DNA of 64,000 nt from Pedobacter kyungheensis (lineage in GTDB: Bacteria > Bacteroidota > Bacteroidia > Sphingobacteriales > Sphingobacteriaceae): the NCBI RefSeq assembly GCF_000812965.1, contig NZ_JSYN01000001.1, positions 167,501-231,500 of the forward strand, in the 5' to 3' direction. Below, piece by piece: positions 1 through 10,600 of this stretch. Position 1 is the first letter of the stretch. The number at the start of each line of letters is the position of its first letter. A model generated the notes under the pieces. That model did not search any database. It worked only from the letters and a program-made list of their open reading frames with translations, and had not been told where the DNA came from. The position numbers and the translations under genes are program-made.

Positions 1-822
1 GTTATCCATTAAATAGGCGTATTGTTTGGTTGCCCCACTAGCAATATCGAAAGTTAAAATCCTTAATACTACCGAATTTGCTGTTGCCGCTTTAGAGGGG
101 TTGTACATAGGCGACTGCATCATGCCTACCAAAGTTTTGCCATCAGGTGTAATGGTAAGTCCTTCCATACCACGGTTGGCCCTCCTGTTGGCAAAAACAG
201 CCGGAATTTTGCGACCACCGGTTCCGCTTCCAAATGGATTAATGCGCTCGATAGTTTTACCTGAAGCATCGAAATGAGCAATGTGCGGTCCGTATTCATC
301 GCTGATCCAAAAAGAGCCATCGGCAGCCCTTACCAAACCTTCAGAGTCGATCCCATCGGCACTTGGTGCAATTACCTGCCCGTTTAAATCGTAGGCAATC
401 TCGCCCGAAGCTCCCATTCCTGCTGGATTTGGAAGCCCGTTCAATTTGCCACCAGCAGCATTTTTAAGCTCGATTACCTGCTCCAATACCAGCTTACCAT
501 CTTTAAGCCTGAATTTACCAATCTGCGGATCAAAATCAGGCTTACCAATAATGATGGAGTTAGCCAGCTGCCCGGCTACGTTCGATCCCCTATCAGTAAG
601 CATATAAAAAACATCAGGTGCATTCGGGTCGGTAGCTACGGCTGAGCCAAAACCACCATTGTAAACTTTTACTCCTGCTGTAGTGGTAAACAACACCGCA
701 GGATCTGAAACTTCGGTCATATCCGGATAGCTGATTTCAGCAACAGGTTCTTCATGGTTCTTTTTGCAGGATACCATGCCAATGGCCGCTGCAGTAAATA
801 AGGTTAGTAATGTTCTTTTCAT
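1..822 (-). CDS. Phytase-like beta-propeller lipoprotein (3' part cut by window edge)
   Basis: An open frame of 274 codons runs from an ATG at 822 leftwards out of the window, so only the N-terminal part is seen. It begins with a lipoprotein signal (hydrophobic residues about 5-15, then VSC with the lipid-acceptor Cys at 19, followed by KK). The rest resembles the 'esterase-like activity of phytase' family: short propeller-like blades with motifs such as DPNAPDVFYMLTDRG, ADGSFWISDEYGPHI and NRGMEGLTITPDGKTLVGMM. In this family the Asp/Glu of DRG, DEYGP and EGLT sit in the propeller centre. It is probably a periplasmic or surface-anchored protein; the substrate is not predictable. The missing C-terminus prevents any length check. 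Confidence 0.75.
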   Translation of the reverse strand, partial: MKRTLLTLFTAAAIGMVSCKKNHEEPVAEISYPDMTEVSDPAVLFTTTAGVKVYNGGFGSAVATDPNAPDVFYMLTDRGSNVAGQLANSIIIGKPDFDPQIGKFRLKDGKLVLEQVIELKNAAGGKLNGLPNPAGMGASGEIAYDLNGQVIAPSADGIDSEGLVRAADGSFWISDEYGPHIAHFDASGKTIERINPFGSGTGGRKIPAVFANRRANRGMEGLTITPDGKTLVGMMQSPMYNPSKAATANSVVLRILTFDIASGATKQYAYLMDN

Positions 823-911
823 TTAATCGTTTGTATAAAAACAAATGAACCAAGTGAATATGAAACTACTGTTAAGCCAGCAACAAGAATCTGATTTCCG
901 GTTACAAGGGC

Positions 912-2591
912 TTATTTAAGCTGTTCGTTTATAAACTGATACACCACATTGGCCGGCATAAACAAAGCCGCTGTTCTGCTAAAACGGGCAATATTCAATC
1001 CGCAAAAATTGCCTTTGGCATCAAATACACCGCTACCGTTTAAATCTGGTGTAAGTGCCAGATCGTGCGCATACACAGCCTTAAATCCATCGCGCCGGGC
1101 CGATTTACCGCCAGCAAACTTTTCGGCAGGATGATTTGAACTGCCCTGCCCTACGCCTGCCAGCTTAGCCTTTGCAGAGAGAGGCTTTCCCTCCCTCGTC
1201 CAATTGAGGCTAATTTCATCGCCCGGCCAATATTTAGCCATAAAAGGTACAAAATCTGCAGATTTAGCAATGGGTTGTCCATCTATACTCAACAGCTCAT
1301 CGCCCATTTTTAAACCGATCTCCTCGGCAGGACTTGCGGCTTTAATCAATGAGAATACCACCGGACTGGTATTGTAAGCTACCATAGCCCCAAAATATGG
1401 CATGGCCGATATTTTGGGCAAAGTTAAGGCTGTGCTGCTCCATACACTTTGTAAATAGGTTCCATCGTATCTTGCTGTAAATAATAACTGTCCAACGGGG
1501 TTTTCGTGGCTTTCGTTTTTTACATCTTTCAGTTCAATTCCACCCTGAATGGTTTCGTTTAAGCCGAGCAAAACCAGGTCATTTTCCTTATCACGGGCAA
1601 TTACCGATAGATTAAGCATTTTATCCTGAAATTTAATATTAACGGCTTCACCAACCATGCTGTTTTTGGTAACTAGTACCTGTTTAGGTGTTCCTGCTGC
1701 ATTTGGTACATTAAAAAGTGTTGCTGTAATGGTTTTTATTTCGCCATTAACCGTACTCTTAAGCTCAAAGCTGGTATTTTTAAATTTCGGGCTGTATTTT
1801 ACGAGATCAAAATCAGTTTTACCAGTTTCGGTATCTTTTTTAATCTGTTTCGCCAATTTATCGGCATCAATTACATCGGTTTGATTGGGGAAAGCGGTAT
1901 AAATTTTCTCCTGCTGTAGTGCCGTCCAGTATTTGCGGTATAAATCGACCGGAATTTCGAAGTTCATATCTTCGGCTACATCAATAGCACTGTGCAGGCC
2001 AATTACCCTTCCTAAATAATCAAACAAAGGACCACCCGAATCGCCGGGCTCCATTTTACAGGTCGACCGGATGAAACCATAGCTATTTTTCACCTCAGCA
2101 ATTTTCCCCAGTCTTAAAGTAGGCAGTTTTTGGTTTAAACTTTCTGGGTAAGCAATACTGAGGCACATTTCGTTTTTAACCAGACTTTGCGAATAGCCCA
2201 TTTCGGCAAAAGGCCAGTTGCCTTTGGTTAAAATCTTCATCATGGCCACATCTGGTGCGCCCGGGGTTTCTTTCACTTCAATTTTACCCAAAGCTTCGGC
2301 AATGGCTTCCCGGCCATCGGTAAAGAAAACTTTGTAATTGCGACCAGGTTGTACGGTATGTGCAGCGGTTAAAATATAACCATCGGCACTTACTACCACC
2401 CCGCTAAATTGCGCAGAGGTGCGTTCATTACGCGTTGTATCGAAACCCCACATCCTCACGCTGGCCGGATAAGCCTTTTTCATTGCAGCTGAAATCACGC
2501 TTTCAATCCGGTTTGCTGCCTGATGCTGCGCAGAAGCCCTGGTGAAAAAAAGAAGCATAGCTAAGGCCAGCAACCTGAAATATCTGTTCAT
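912..2591 (-). CDS. Secreted trypsin-like (S1C/HtrA-type) serine protease with PDZ and degenerate second protease half
   Basis: 559 residues with a cleavable signal peptide (about 1-21). The N-terminal chymotrypsin-fold domain has a visible triad: His78 in LTAAHTV, Asp114 in APDVAMM and Ser185 in GDSGGPLF. Residues ~300-420 look like the first half of a second protease domain (VIARDKENDLVLLGL matches the Asp-strand pattern) but lack the AAH histidine. A PDZ segment follows (~420-480, PAEEIGLKMGDELLSIDGQP). The end of the protein, NGSGVFDAKGNFCGLNIAR, resembles a decayed GDSGGP strand. The second catalytic unit is therefore probably inactive and wraps around the PDZ domain. A likely periplasmic quality-control or processing protease. 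A terminator separates it from the upstream TlpA gene, so it need not belong to that operon. Confidence 0.85.
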   Translation of the reverse strand: MNRYFRLLALAMLLFFTRASAQHQAANRIESVISAAMKKAYPASVRMWGFDTTRNERTSAQFSGVVVSADGYILTAAHTVQPGRNYKVFFTDGREAIAEALGKIEVKETPGAPDVAMMKILTKGNWPFAEMGYSQSLVKNEMCLSIAYPESLNQKLPTLRLGKIAEVKNSYGFIRSTCKMEPGDSGGPLFDYLGRVIGLHSAIDVAEDMNFEIPVDLYRKYWTALQQEKIYTAFPNQTDVIDADKLAKQIKKDTETGKTDFDLVKYSPKFKNTSFELKSTVNGEIKTITATLFNVPNAAGTPKQVLVTKNSMVGEAVNIKFQDKMLNLSVIARDKENDLVLLGLNETIQGGIELKDVKNESHENPVGQLLFTARYDGTYLQSVWSSTALTLPKISAMPYFGAMVAYNTSPVVFSLIKAASPAEEIGLKMGDELLSIDGQPIAKSADFVPFMAKYWPGDEISLNWTREGKPLSAKAKLAGVGQGSSNHPAEKFAGGKSARRDGFKAVYAHDLALTPDLNGSGVFDAKGNFCGLNIARFSRTAALFMPANVVYQFINEQLK

Positions 2592-2618
2592 AAATGTGTG
2601 TTTTATTATTCCTTTTAC

Positions 2619-2648
2619 AAAAAGAGGCCATCCGACTTGCGGACAGCC
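2619..2648 (-). terminator. Intrinsic terminator after the TlpA gene
   Basis: On the minus strand GGCTGTCCG pairs with CGGATGGCC (9 bp including two G-U pairs, 5-nt loop) and is followed by TCTTTTTG. It lies 27 bp past the stop of the thioredoxin gene and just before the protease gene, so it probably ends the SusCD operon. Confidence 0.6.
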
Positions 2649-2674
2649 CCTGAGCGTTATTAATGGGTAGACGA

Positions 2675-3826
2675 TTAATTATTAAATATTTCGGCCAGTT
2701 TTTTATTTAGCGGTTCGCCCCTTAAACCATTGCCAATAATGGTTCCATCGCGATCAACCAGGAAACTGGCAGGCACGGCCCTCACCCCATATAAACGGCC
2801 TACTTCATTGTTCCAGCCTTTTAAATCGGAAACATGTAACCAAGGTAAACCATCAGTTTCAATGGCTTTTAACCAATTTTCTTTCACATTATCCAACGAA
2901 ACCGATAAAATCTGAAAGCCTTTATCTTTGTATAGGTTATATTCTTTTACCAGATTAGGATTTTCGGCACGACAAGGACTGCACCAGCTTGCCCAAAACT
3001 CAACCAAAACCACTTTTCCTTTTAAGCTGGCTAATGAAACCGGTTTTCCTAAAACATCATTCTGTGTAAATAAAGGGGCTTTTGCACCAATTGCAGTAAT
3101 GCCACTGGCTGCAATGCGCTGCGCCAGTTCTTTACCCAAATCAGTAGCGCGTAATTCTTTACTCAAAGCATTGAATACAGGCTCTACTTTGGCTACATCT
3201 ACTTTTGCTCCAGCCGATTCAGATAAGGCTACCAAACCGAAAAATGAATTGGGATGATCTTTTGCAAACTGAAATTGTTTCTCTTCACGGGCTTTGATGT
3301 TGTTTCGGTAACGGGTATCTACCGCTTTCATATAAGCCGGATCTTTTTGCTGCTCTGGTGTGCCACTGTTGAAATCGGCATTAACGGCCTTGGTTAGGGC
3401 CATAATGGTACCGCCAATGGTTTTGTTATAAGCTGCATATTCGTTGTATACTTTAGAACCGGTAAAAGTTGCATTATCCAACGAATCTTTTGAGCTGATT
3501 AACACCTGCTCTTTGCCAAAGTAAAAATAGATCACATCGCCTGTATATACGGCACGTTGTTTACCACCACCAGTATGATCAAGCGCCATGCGGGCATAAG
3601 AAATACCCGAAACATTGCCTGTAAAGCGGAAAGTTCCGTTTACCACGACGGTCGAATCTTCGTGCCCAACTCCATTATCCATATAATCGATGTAAGCTTT
3701 GGCCGGGGCATTGAGGTTGCCGATTTTTCCGGAAAGGCTAAAATTTGGTGTTTGTGCCGAGGCGATAAAAGGTGCTGCAAGAGCAAGGATTAAGAATTTT
3801 ATTTTCATTTTTTGTGTTAGTTTCAT
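2675..3826 (-). CDS. TlpA-family thioredoxin with N-terminal DUF4369-like domain
   Basis: 383 residues. A signal peptide is followed by a beta-rich DUF4369-like domain (~27-125, beginning FSLSGKIGNLNAPAKAYIDY), a helical linker (~130-245) and an AhpC/TSA-Redoxin thioredoxin domain (~248-383). The redox motif is WCSPC, Cys282/Cys285, followed by RAENPNL; the cis-Pro is in VRAVPASFLVD. It is likely a periplasmic thiol-disulfide oxidoreductase. It is the last gene of the sigma/FecR/SusCD locus, 18 bp after the PKD-like lipoprotein gene. An internal ATG at codon 7 also gives a good signal peptide, so the start is uncertain by six residues. Its partner protein is not identifiable. Confidence 0.88.
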   Translation of the reverse strand: MKLTQKMKIKFLILALAAPFIASAQTPNFSLSGKIGNLNAPAKAYIDYMDNGVGHEDSTVVVNGTFRFTGNVSGISYARMALDHTGGGKQRAVYTGDVIYFYFGKEQVLISSKDSLDNATFTGSKVYNEYAAYNKTIGGTIMALTKAVNADFNSGTPEQQKDPAYMKAVDTRYRNNIKAREEKQFQFAKDHPNSFFGLVALSESAGAKVDVAKVEPVFNALSKELRATDLGKELAQRIAASGITAIGAKAPLFTQNDVLGKPVSLASLKGKVVLVEFWASWCSPCRAENPNLVKEYNLYKDKGFQILSVSLDNVKENWLKAIETDGLPWLHVSDLKGWNNEVGRLYGVRAVPASFLVDRDGTIIGNGLRGEPLNKKLAEIFNN

Positions 3827-3844
3827 GATTAATTAGTGGATCGC

Positions 3845-5266
3845 TTATTTTCTGATTGCCATATCTACAGGAACACCTGGAATGCCTTCGATCTTTTTAA
3901 TGAATACGCCGTTCATTCCGGTAGCTATGTTTAGAAAGGAAATTGCTTCTTCTGTTCCTACCATCAATCTTTCTTCATCTTCGCTAAGTTTTAGCATAGA
4001 AATCGTTTTTCCGGTAAAGCTTGTGGCCAGTTCTCTGAGTTCTTCATTTACAGGATTATACCGGTAAACTTTACTACCATTGGCAATATAGATTACCCCG
4101 TTTTTAGCCCCGCTCCATTTTGTATTTTCATTGATTAACTCCTGGCGTATAAAAACGCGTTTATGCTGAGGGGTAAAAGTAAACGGACCGTTAAACTGAA
4201 CATTAAACTTAAGCTCGTAAATCTTTCCGTCGGCTCCTTTGCAAAAGGCAAAACAATCTGCGTTATTGAGCTGCTCCAAATGGACAAGATCCATACCCAC
4301 ATTCACAGGATCAAAAACAGTTGTTGTGCTAACCGAGTATTGCGTACCAAAATAAACAGGTGCTCCATATAGGTTGATTCTGACAAATTGTTTCCTGTTG
4401 CGATCGAAACCAATAAAATAAGTGGCTGCCTGCGTAAAGCTCATTACAAAGGAAGGAGCCAATTCATAGTCGCCATCAGCAGGTAAACCAAACATGCCAT
4501 AGGTAGCAGCCTGATCCCAGGTACTGGTGGTACCTCCGTAAAATTTGCCGTTTACCACCCCCATCATCACCCCCTGAGGATGTGATATAAGGGAGCCAAC
4601 CTCAAGATTATCAGGTGTGGTAAAAAAATTATTCCTGAGTGTATTGGGATATTTCGGATCTTCCTGCATGGTATTTGGCTCGAGCCTGATACCACCATTT
4701 TTTGTAATAATCCAATACCCTAATAAGGTACTTCCGGTAAATGTATTTCTAAGCAGAAATAAATTTGTGGGGTTTGGAGGCAGATCCTTGCCCTGCATAG
4801 CCCTGTATAAACGCGCCTGCACACTGCCGTCTGGTTTTACAAATGAAAATTGCGTTATTCCATTTTCAATGCTTAATACTGTTGTTCCGTTAGCAAATTC
4901 GGTTCCGCCATCTACGTAAAAGTTGTGGAAATATTTCATTCCATTAGCTTTGTTAAAAACCGTGAGGCGAGCTGAATACCGTTTGGCCTGCAGGCCGAAG
5001 ATAATACGTAGTGCCGGTCCGGTATAAAGTACATCATTACCTTCCATTACACTGATTTTCCATTGAAGCTCAATGTTTACAGCATCTGCACTTTCTATTT
5101 TTGGTTTGATGATCAAACTATCGCCCACACTTGCGGTGTAAACAGAATCGAGGTTTAATAATTTAGGCTCGACAGGCATATTGATATCATAATTACCAAG
5201 GTCTTTATGACATGCGGCAAGAGAAAGCACGCCTATTATTAATATAATTAATTTTCTAATATCCAT
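3845..5266 (-). CDS. PKD-like family surface lipoprotein of the SusCD locus
   Basis: 473 residues from the chosen ATG at 5266. The frame is open to an ATG at 5302, but that start overlaps the upstream gene and puts 12 charged residues before the signal. From 5266 the protein begins with a clean lipoprotein signal and LSLAAC with Cys19. The N-terminal ~25-110 matches the PKD-like lipoproteins that accompany SusCD pairs (LDSVYTASVGDSLIIKP, then IELQWKI); the remainder looks like a beta-propeller or repeat domain. Together with the adjacent DUF4843 lipoprotein this is a typical SusC-SusD-DUF4843-PKD arrangement. Such proteins are thought to be surface-exposed ligand-binding parts of the uptake complex; the ligand is unknown. 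Confidence 0.75.
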   Translation of the reverse strand: MDIRKLIILIIGVLSLAACHKDLGNYDINMPVEPKLLNLDSVYTASVGDSLIIKPKIESADAVNIELQWKISVMEGNDVLYTGPALRIIFGLQAKRYSARLTVFNKANGMKYFHNFYVDGGTEFANGTTVLSIENGITQFSFVKPDGSVQARLYRAMQGKDLPPNPTNLFLLRNTFTGSTLLGYWIITKNGGIRLEPNTMQEDPKYPNTLRNNFFTTPDNLEVGSLISHPQGVMMGVVNGKFYGGTTSTWDQAATYGMFGLPADGDYELAPSFVMSFTQAATYFIGFDRNRKQFVRINLYGAPVYFGTQYSVSTTTVFDPVNVGMDLVHLEQLNNADCFAFCKGADGKIYELKFNVQFNGPFTFTPQHKRVFIRQELINENTKWSGAKNGVIYIANGSKVYRYNPVNEELRELATSFTGKTISMLKLSEDEERLMVGTEEAISFLNIATGMNGVFIKKIEGIPGVPVDMAIRK

Positions 5267-5276
5267 GTTTTTAGAT

Positions 5277-6086
5277 TTAAATAACTTCATTGCCGTTTTC
5301 ATCTATAAAATAGTATTTGCCATTTTGCATATTTTTCCGCAAAAGTGTTTTTTTGGCCGGATTTTTTTTATTGTAGAAATAGTAGCTATCTGTATTGCCA
5401 GCAGTTACCTCTTCAATTACATATCCTTTTGCTTCATTTTTGGTAACCCAATTAAAAGGGTTGTTTAACATCGTGGTTAACAAACCTATATAATAGAGGT
5501 TTTTGGGTGCGTCCAGACCATCAGTCGAGAGTGAGGTTTGTCCGGTTACCAGAATAAACAATTCATGTTTGGTCCTCGAATAAGGAGGCAGCGGCCAGGT
5601 ATCCCACCAACCAGGTTTTTCCAATTTTGCAGAGAATACTACTTTTGCCCTAATTAAATACGGGTTTTCGATGCCCAGGTCTGGTGTGCCGGTTAATTTG
5701 ATCAGTATCGAAACCGATCTGTTTTCGAGTTCCTTATCCTTATTATAAATTACTACAGGAATGTATCCTATCCCCCTGTTAGGAAGAATAGAATATTGTG
5801 ATTTTAGTGCTTCATAATGAACACCAACCTTAGCTGTAGAGGAATCAGCGTCTACCCGTGCACTAAACTTTCTGTCTTCACCGGTTCTTATTCCGGATAA
5901 ACGTACCGGTAGCCAAACGGTATCCTGAGCTAATGTGGGATTATAGGCAAAAGTTCTTACGATACTGTCTTTATCGCCATTGTAAATATCGAAATAAACA
6001 TTGGCACTGTGATCAAAACGCATCTCTTCTGCTTTCTTGCAGGAAGCAAGGCAGAATACCGCGAATATTAATATATATATTTTCAT
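5277..6086 (-). CDS. DUF4843 domain lipoprotein
   Basis: 269 residues with a short lipoprotein signal (CLASC, Cys16, followed by KK). The body matches the DUF4843 pattern: an N-terminal segment with ANVYFDIYNGDKDS, then WLPVRLSG and VDADSSTAKVGVHYE, as in Calx-beta or Ig-like folds, and LIKLTGTPDL. It lies 29 bp after SusD and 10 bp before the PKD-like gene, so all are probably co-transcribed from the SusC promoter. Likely a surface accessory of the SusCD complex. No enzymatic motif is seen. Confidence 0.8.
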   Translation of the reverse strand: MKIYILIFAVFCLASCKKAEEMRFDHSANVYFDIYNGDKDSIVRTFAYNPTLAQDTVWLPVRLSGIRTGEDRKFSARVDADSSTAKVGVHYEALKSQYSILPNRGIGYIPVVIYNKDKELENRSVSILIKLTGTPDLGIENPYLIRAKVVFSAKLEKPGWWDTWPLPPYSRTKHELFILVTGQTSLSTDGLDAPKNLYYIGLLTTMLNNPFNWVTKNEAKGYVIEEVTAGNTDSYYFYNKKNPAKKTLLRKNMQNGKYYFIDENGNEVI

Positions 6087-6115
6087 AATTTGCTATTCAT
6101 AAAATTTCACCTTGT

Positions 6116-7606
6116 TTATCTGCCACCGTAAACGATTTCATCGTTAGGCAATGGAAGTACGAAAATGTTATCGGAAGGGGGAATAACTACGCCTGTTTGC
6201 CCTACAATACCCCTGTTTAGCCTTTTGTACATATAAAATAACTGACCTTCTGCCAACCATTCCTTACGTGCATCTTTAAGGAGTTCTTTTAATAAATCCT
6301 CTTCATTGTTTATAGATAAAGGATCGCCAATTTGCCTGGCTTCACGAACCTGGGTGAGGTAATTTACTGCAGTTGCAGGATTGCTTGCGTACGAACACTC
6401 AGCAGCAATGTAATACATCTCACTCAGCCTGATTGCGGGCGCCATCAGGTAATGTAGATTTGCATTTGCCTCTGCACTTAAGGGGTTTCTGCGGTATTTA
6501 ACAATATCATAAGATCTAGACGATTGATTTGAAGTAGCAGATAACCAGTATTTGTAGCGTGAATCACTTGCTCCGGCTGTTGCCTTTTCATAGATATAAT
6601 CAGCAGCATCTTCAATTAAATAAAAACCTCTGGTACCACTTTGAAACCAATTGTCTTTTATTTCTTTTGCAGCGCCAGGTATGTACCATCCAAAAACAAG
6701 CTCCTTGTAAAGAATACGGTCTTTTTTAGAATCCTCAAAAGCTTCAAAATCACTTTTTGCAGTCCATGGGAATTTTTTAGAGTCGATTACCTCCTTAGCA
6801 TTAGACAAAGCTTTCACCTTATCATTTTTATAAAGATAAACCCTGGCCAATGTTCCGCATACTGCATAATAATTCATGCGGTGCCTCCTGTTCTGTAAAA
6901 AAAGACTGGCGTTTTTCTCCTCTGTATTTTTCAGCGTATCGCTAACCAAAGGATAGTTTACGATATAACCGGCACTCCGGATGGGGTCTACTGTTAAAAG
7001 CTGTTTTGACTCTTCCAGATCTTTGATGATTAAATCGATGGTTTGCGACACTGTAGACATTGGAGTAATTTCTTTTGTATACTTGTTGGCGTAGGGAATT
7101 CCATTTGCAGCAGGATTTCTTAAATACGATGGCGCAAAAAGACGCAGCAGATCAAAATGCAGGTAGGCCCTTAAAGCAAGTGCTTCTCCTTTTACAATGG
7201 CATAATTTGAACCGGTAAAAACATTTCTTTTTGTATCAACATTTTCAAGAATCAAATTACAGTTCACAATAGAATTGTATAAACCGGCCCATATTTTATC
7301 CTTCCGTTTGATAAACTCGCCATGTTTATAATTGTATAATGAGGTTTGCCTGTAATCTTGCCCGTCATCGCGCATCGAAAAATTTTGTGCCAACACCTCA
7401 GTTGTACCGAAGGTAAGTTCTTTACCATAAAGATCTGATTCGGTACTGCGATTATACACGCCATTTATTGCTTCCATGAAACCGTTTTCGGTACTGAATA
7501 AAATTGGGGCGGCGATTTCTGATTCCGGCTCAATTTCCAGCCATTTCTCACAGGAACTGAATAATCCTGTTACTAAAATAAGGCAGATTAATAATCTAAT
7601 ATTCAT
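6116..7606 (-). CDS. SusD/RagB family outer-membrane nutrient-binding lipoprotein (locus 1)
   Basis: 496 residues. Lipoprotein signal ending LFSSC (Cys19), then the typical SusD start EKWLEIEPESEIAAPILFSTENGFMEA. TPR-like helices follow, including GEALALRAYLHFDLLRLFAPSY, the characteristic LRAY.H.DL motif. The C-terminal RagB/SusD region contains the conserved ARKEWLAEGQLFYMYKRLNRG. SusD proteins cap the SusC barrel and bind substrate at the cell surface. It starts 31 bp after SusC and is surely in its operon. Accessory-gene content suggests the locus may take up something other than a simple glycan, but the substrate cannot be read from sequence. Confidence 0.95.
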   Translation of the reverse strand: MNIRLLICLILVTGLFSSCEKWLEIEPESEIAAPILFSTENGFMEAINGVYNRSTESDLYGKELTFGTTEVLAQNFSMRDDGQDYRQTSLYNYKHGEFIKRKDKIWAGLYNSIVNCNLILENVDTKRNVFTGSNYAIVKGEALALRAYLHFDLLRLFAPSYLRNPAANGIPYANKYTKEITPMSTVSQTIDLIIKDLEESKQLLTVDPIRSAGYIVNYPLVSDTLKNTEEKNASLFLQNRRHRMNYYAVCGTLARVYLYKNDKVKALSNAKEVIDSKKFPWTAKSDFEAFEDSKKDRILYKELVFGWYIPGAAKEIKDNWFQSGTRGFYLIEDAADYIYEKATAGASDSRYKYWLSATSNQSSRSYDIVKYRRNPLSAEANANLHYLMAPAIRLSEMYYIAAECSYASNPATAVNYLTQVREARQIGDPLSINNEEDLLKELLKDARKEWLAEGQLFYMYKRLNRGIVGQTGVVIPPSDNIFVLPLPNDEIVYGGR

Positions 7607-7637
7607 GTTTTTTATTTTAAATCTGTGATTAAAAAGT

Positions 7638-10600
7638 TTAAAAAGCTGCTCTAACAGAAAAGGTTAAACTCCTGGTAAATGGATAATTAATACCTCTTTC
7701 TTCTTTTACCGACGACCAACGCACCAGGTCGTTTGCAGTTACCTGGAACATCAAACTTGACATCGATAGTTTAGATGCTATTTTTTTACTCATATCGTAA
7801 GAAAGGTTAACCGATTGAAGGTTGATCAGATTATCAGGCTGAATAAATCTTGAACTTACATCAGTCTCACCGATATCAGCTATATTTTTGTAAAAGGAAA
7901 GGTCACCAGAATTCTTCCATTTTTCTTCAAAAACACGCCTGTCAACATTATAGCGTGGATCTGCATTTTCAACACGCTCCACCAGGGTTAAATTATACTT
8001 ATCACCTCCAAAAAAGGTTTGAAACTGTACATAAAGACTAAATCTTTTGTAGTTAACCGTTCCGCCAAAATAACCGCTCACTTTAGGGTTAGGATCGCCA
8101 ATTACTACGTAATCCCGCTTATCATAATCGTAGGTTATGGTTCCATCTTTTTTGAGGTATAGCTCACGTCCGTTTTCCGGATCAATACCCAATGATGGTA
8201 CGCCATAAATGGCATTAAAAGGTTGTCCTTCACTAAAACGAAGTAATGGAATACCTCTGTAGCCGCCATCACCTGGTTTTACCGACTGCAGTTCGTCTGC
8301 CCTATCATTATATTTCTTTAATGCGTTAGAGATTCTTACCACCTTATTTCTGTTGGAAACCATACTAGCATTCAGGTTTACTGACCAGTCTTTGCTCCTC
8401 ACCGCATCTACTGTTAGTCCTAACTCCGCTCCTTTGTTCTCCATATCCCCGAGGTTTTCTTTATAAGATAAGAAGCCTGTTGATGGAGGTAAGGTGATAT
8501 CCGCCAGAATATCTTTGGTAAACTTCTTGTATATCCTCGGCGTAATCATGATACGGTCTTTAAACAGCCCTATATCTACACCAATATCCGTCATCCGTGT
8601 TTTCTGCCAGCCCAGGTTTTCATTTCCATAACTGTTTACACTCGCACCAATGCCTGTTGAATACCAGTTTCCTGTATTATATTTATAAATAGTTCTTGAT
8701 AAATAAGGATCAAACTCCACAGAACCAGTAAGACCTGTAGAAGCCTTTATTCTCAATTGGCTGATTACTTTATTATCTTTAAAGAATTCCTCCTGATGTA
8801 CATTCCAGCCTAATCCGAACGACCAAAATGGAGCCAATCTGTTGTTTACACCAAACTTAGAAGAACCATCGATACGAACAGTTCCATCCATAAGGTACCG
8901 GTTTTTATAGGAATAGTTCATGGTGATGAAAGAACCGAAAAGCCGTGCTTTTTCGAGCTTGCTTAATGGTTTCCCATCTTCGGCATATCCTTTAGCAAAT
9001 CCTATACTGGTAAAGCGGTCGTTCGCAAATCCGATTGCAGTAAATTCTTTTTGATCACGAAGTTCTGTCCTCGCGTTTACACCTATTAGTGCATTAAAAT
9101 AATTACCGCCTATCTGCTTTAACCAGGTTAGCCTGATGTTACTGTCCCAATAGGTTTCTTTCATCTCCCTATTGGTATATTCTCCCTTTTCGTCGATTTT
9201 ATCTGCAGTGTACAGATAATATTTATTTGCCAATGGAGATGTGAATATATCATCGGCATTTGATCTGGTGGTTACGCTCATCTGAGCCCTTAACCTAAGA
9301 TCTTTTGCCACTTCCAGTTCGGCAGAAAGGTTATCAATGATTTCGGTATACTTAGATTTATTAAAACTACTTAAACTGGCATCATACAATGGATTAAACA
9401 CATATTCTTTTGATCGGTCCTGCTTTTCGTAGACATCCGAAATTCTCATTACCATGCCATTCGCATCTTGCAAAGGGTAATAGGGATTCATCTTTACATA
9501 ACTGGAAAAATCACCGTATGGGGATTCAGTGGCGCCCACTTGTGTTACCGACAACTCATTTCTGAATTGAATTTTCTTAACATTGTACTGGAAACTCATT
9601 CCGCCTGAATACTGGTCTCTTTGAGATCCCTTCATTGCTCCAGGTCTTGTTTGGTAGCGTAAGTTAACATTGTATCGAAAGGCTGATGATCCCCCGTCAA
9701 GATTTACAGCATGCTTATTTCCGATCGTATTGCGTAAGGGTTGAGACAGCCAGTAACTATTAACACCACCCACAACATTGGCTTTTTTGTGGTAATAAAT
9801 TTCATCCAGCTGATCCTGAGATACCTGTTGCTTAGCAGAATTATATAATCCTGCCAGCACTTCATAATCTAGTTTTTCGGCTGCATCTAAAACCTGATAA
9901 TCGCTTAAATCTGCCGCAGTTAGATTCAATTCGTAATTGTATTCGACCCTTAATTTGCCTTCCAAAGGTGTTTTAGTGGTAATCACAATTACGCCATTGG
10001 CAGCGCGCGATCCGTAGATAGCTGTTGCAGCAGCGTCTTTCAATGAGGTAACAGAGGCAATTCGGTTAACATCCAAATCAAATACTTTCTGCACACTTAC
10101 CTCATAGCCGTCAAGCATGAAAACCGGCATATTTGCTGTTCCAAGAATTTCATCCCTTCTCAATACCTGACCATCGCCACTGGGTAATGCCGAAGCACCT
10201 CTGACATTAATAGACGGAATTCTATTAGGATTGGAACCGGCAAGGTTATTATCAATCAGTTTAAATGATGGATCGAATGTGCCGATACTTTGAAGCAAAT
10301 TTTGCGGATTTACCCTTTTCAGCTGATCTCCTGATATCGTGATGGCATTACCAGTATAGTTATCTTTCTTAATCGCTTGATAACCGGTAATTACCACGTC
10401 ATTCATCTGCGTTTGCTGGGAAACAAGCTTAATATTCAGCGTTTTAACACTATTAACTTTGACTTCCTGTACATCATAGCCCACGTAACTGAAAACCAGT
10501 ATGGCACCTTCGGCAACAGTTACTTTAAACTCACCTTTCTCGTTGGTTACGCCAACACTGGCTCCGTTTTTAACCGAAATATTAACACCGGGTAAGCTTT

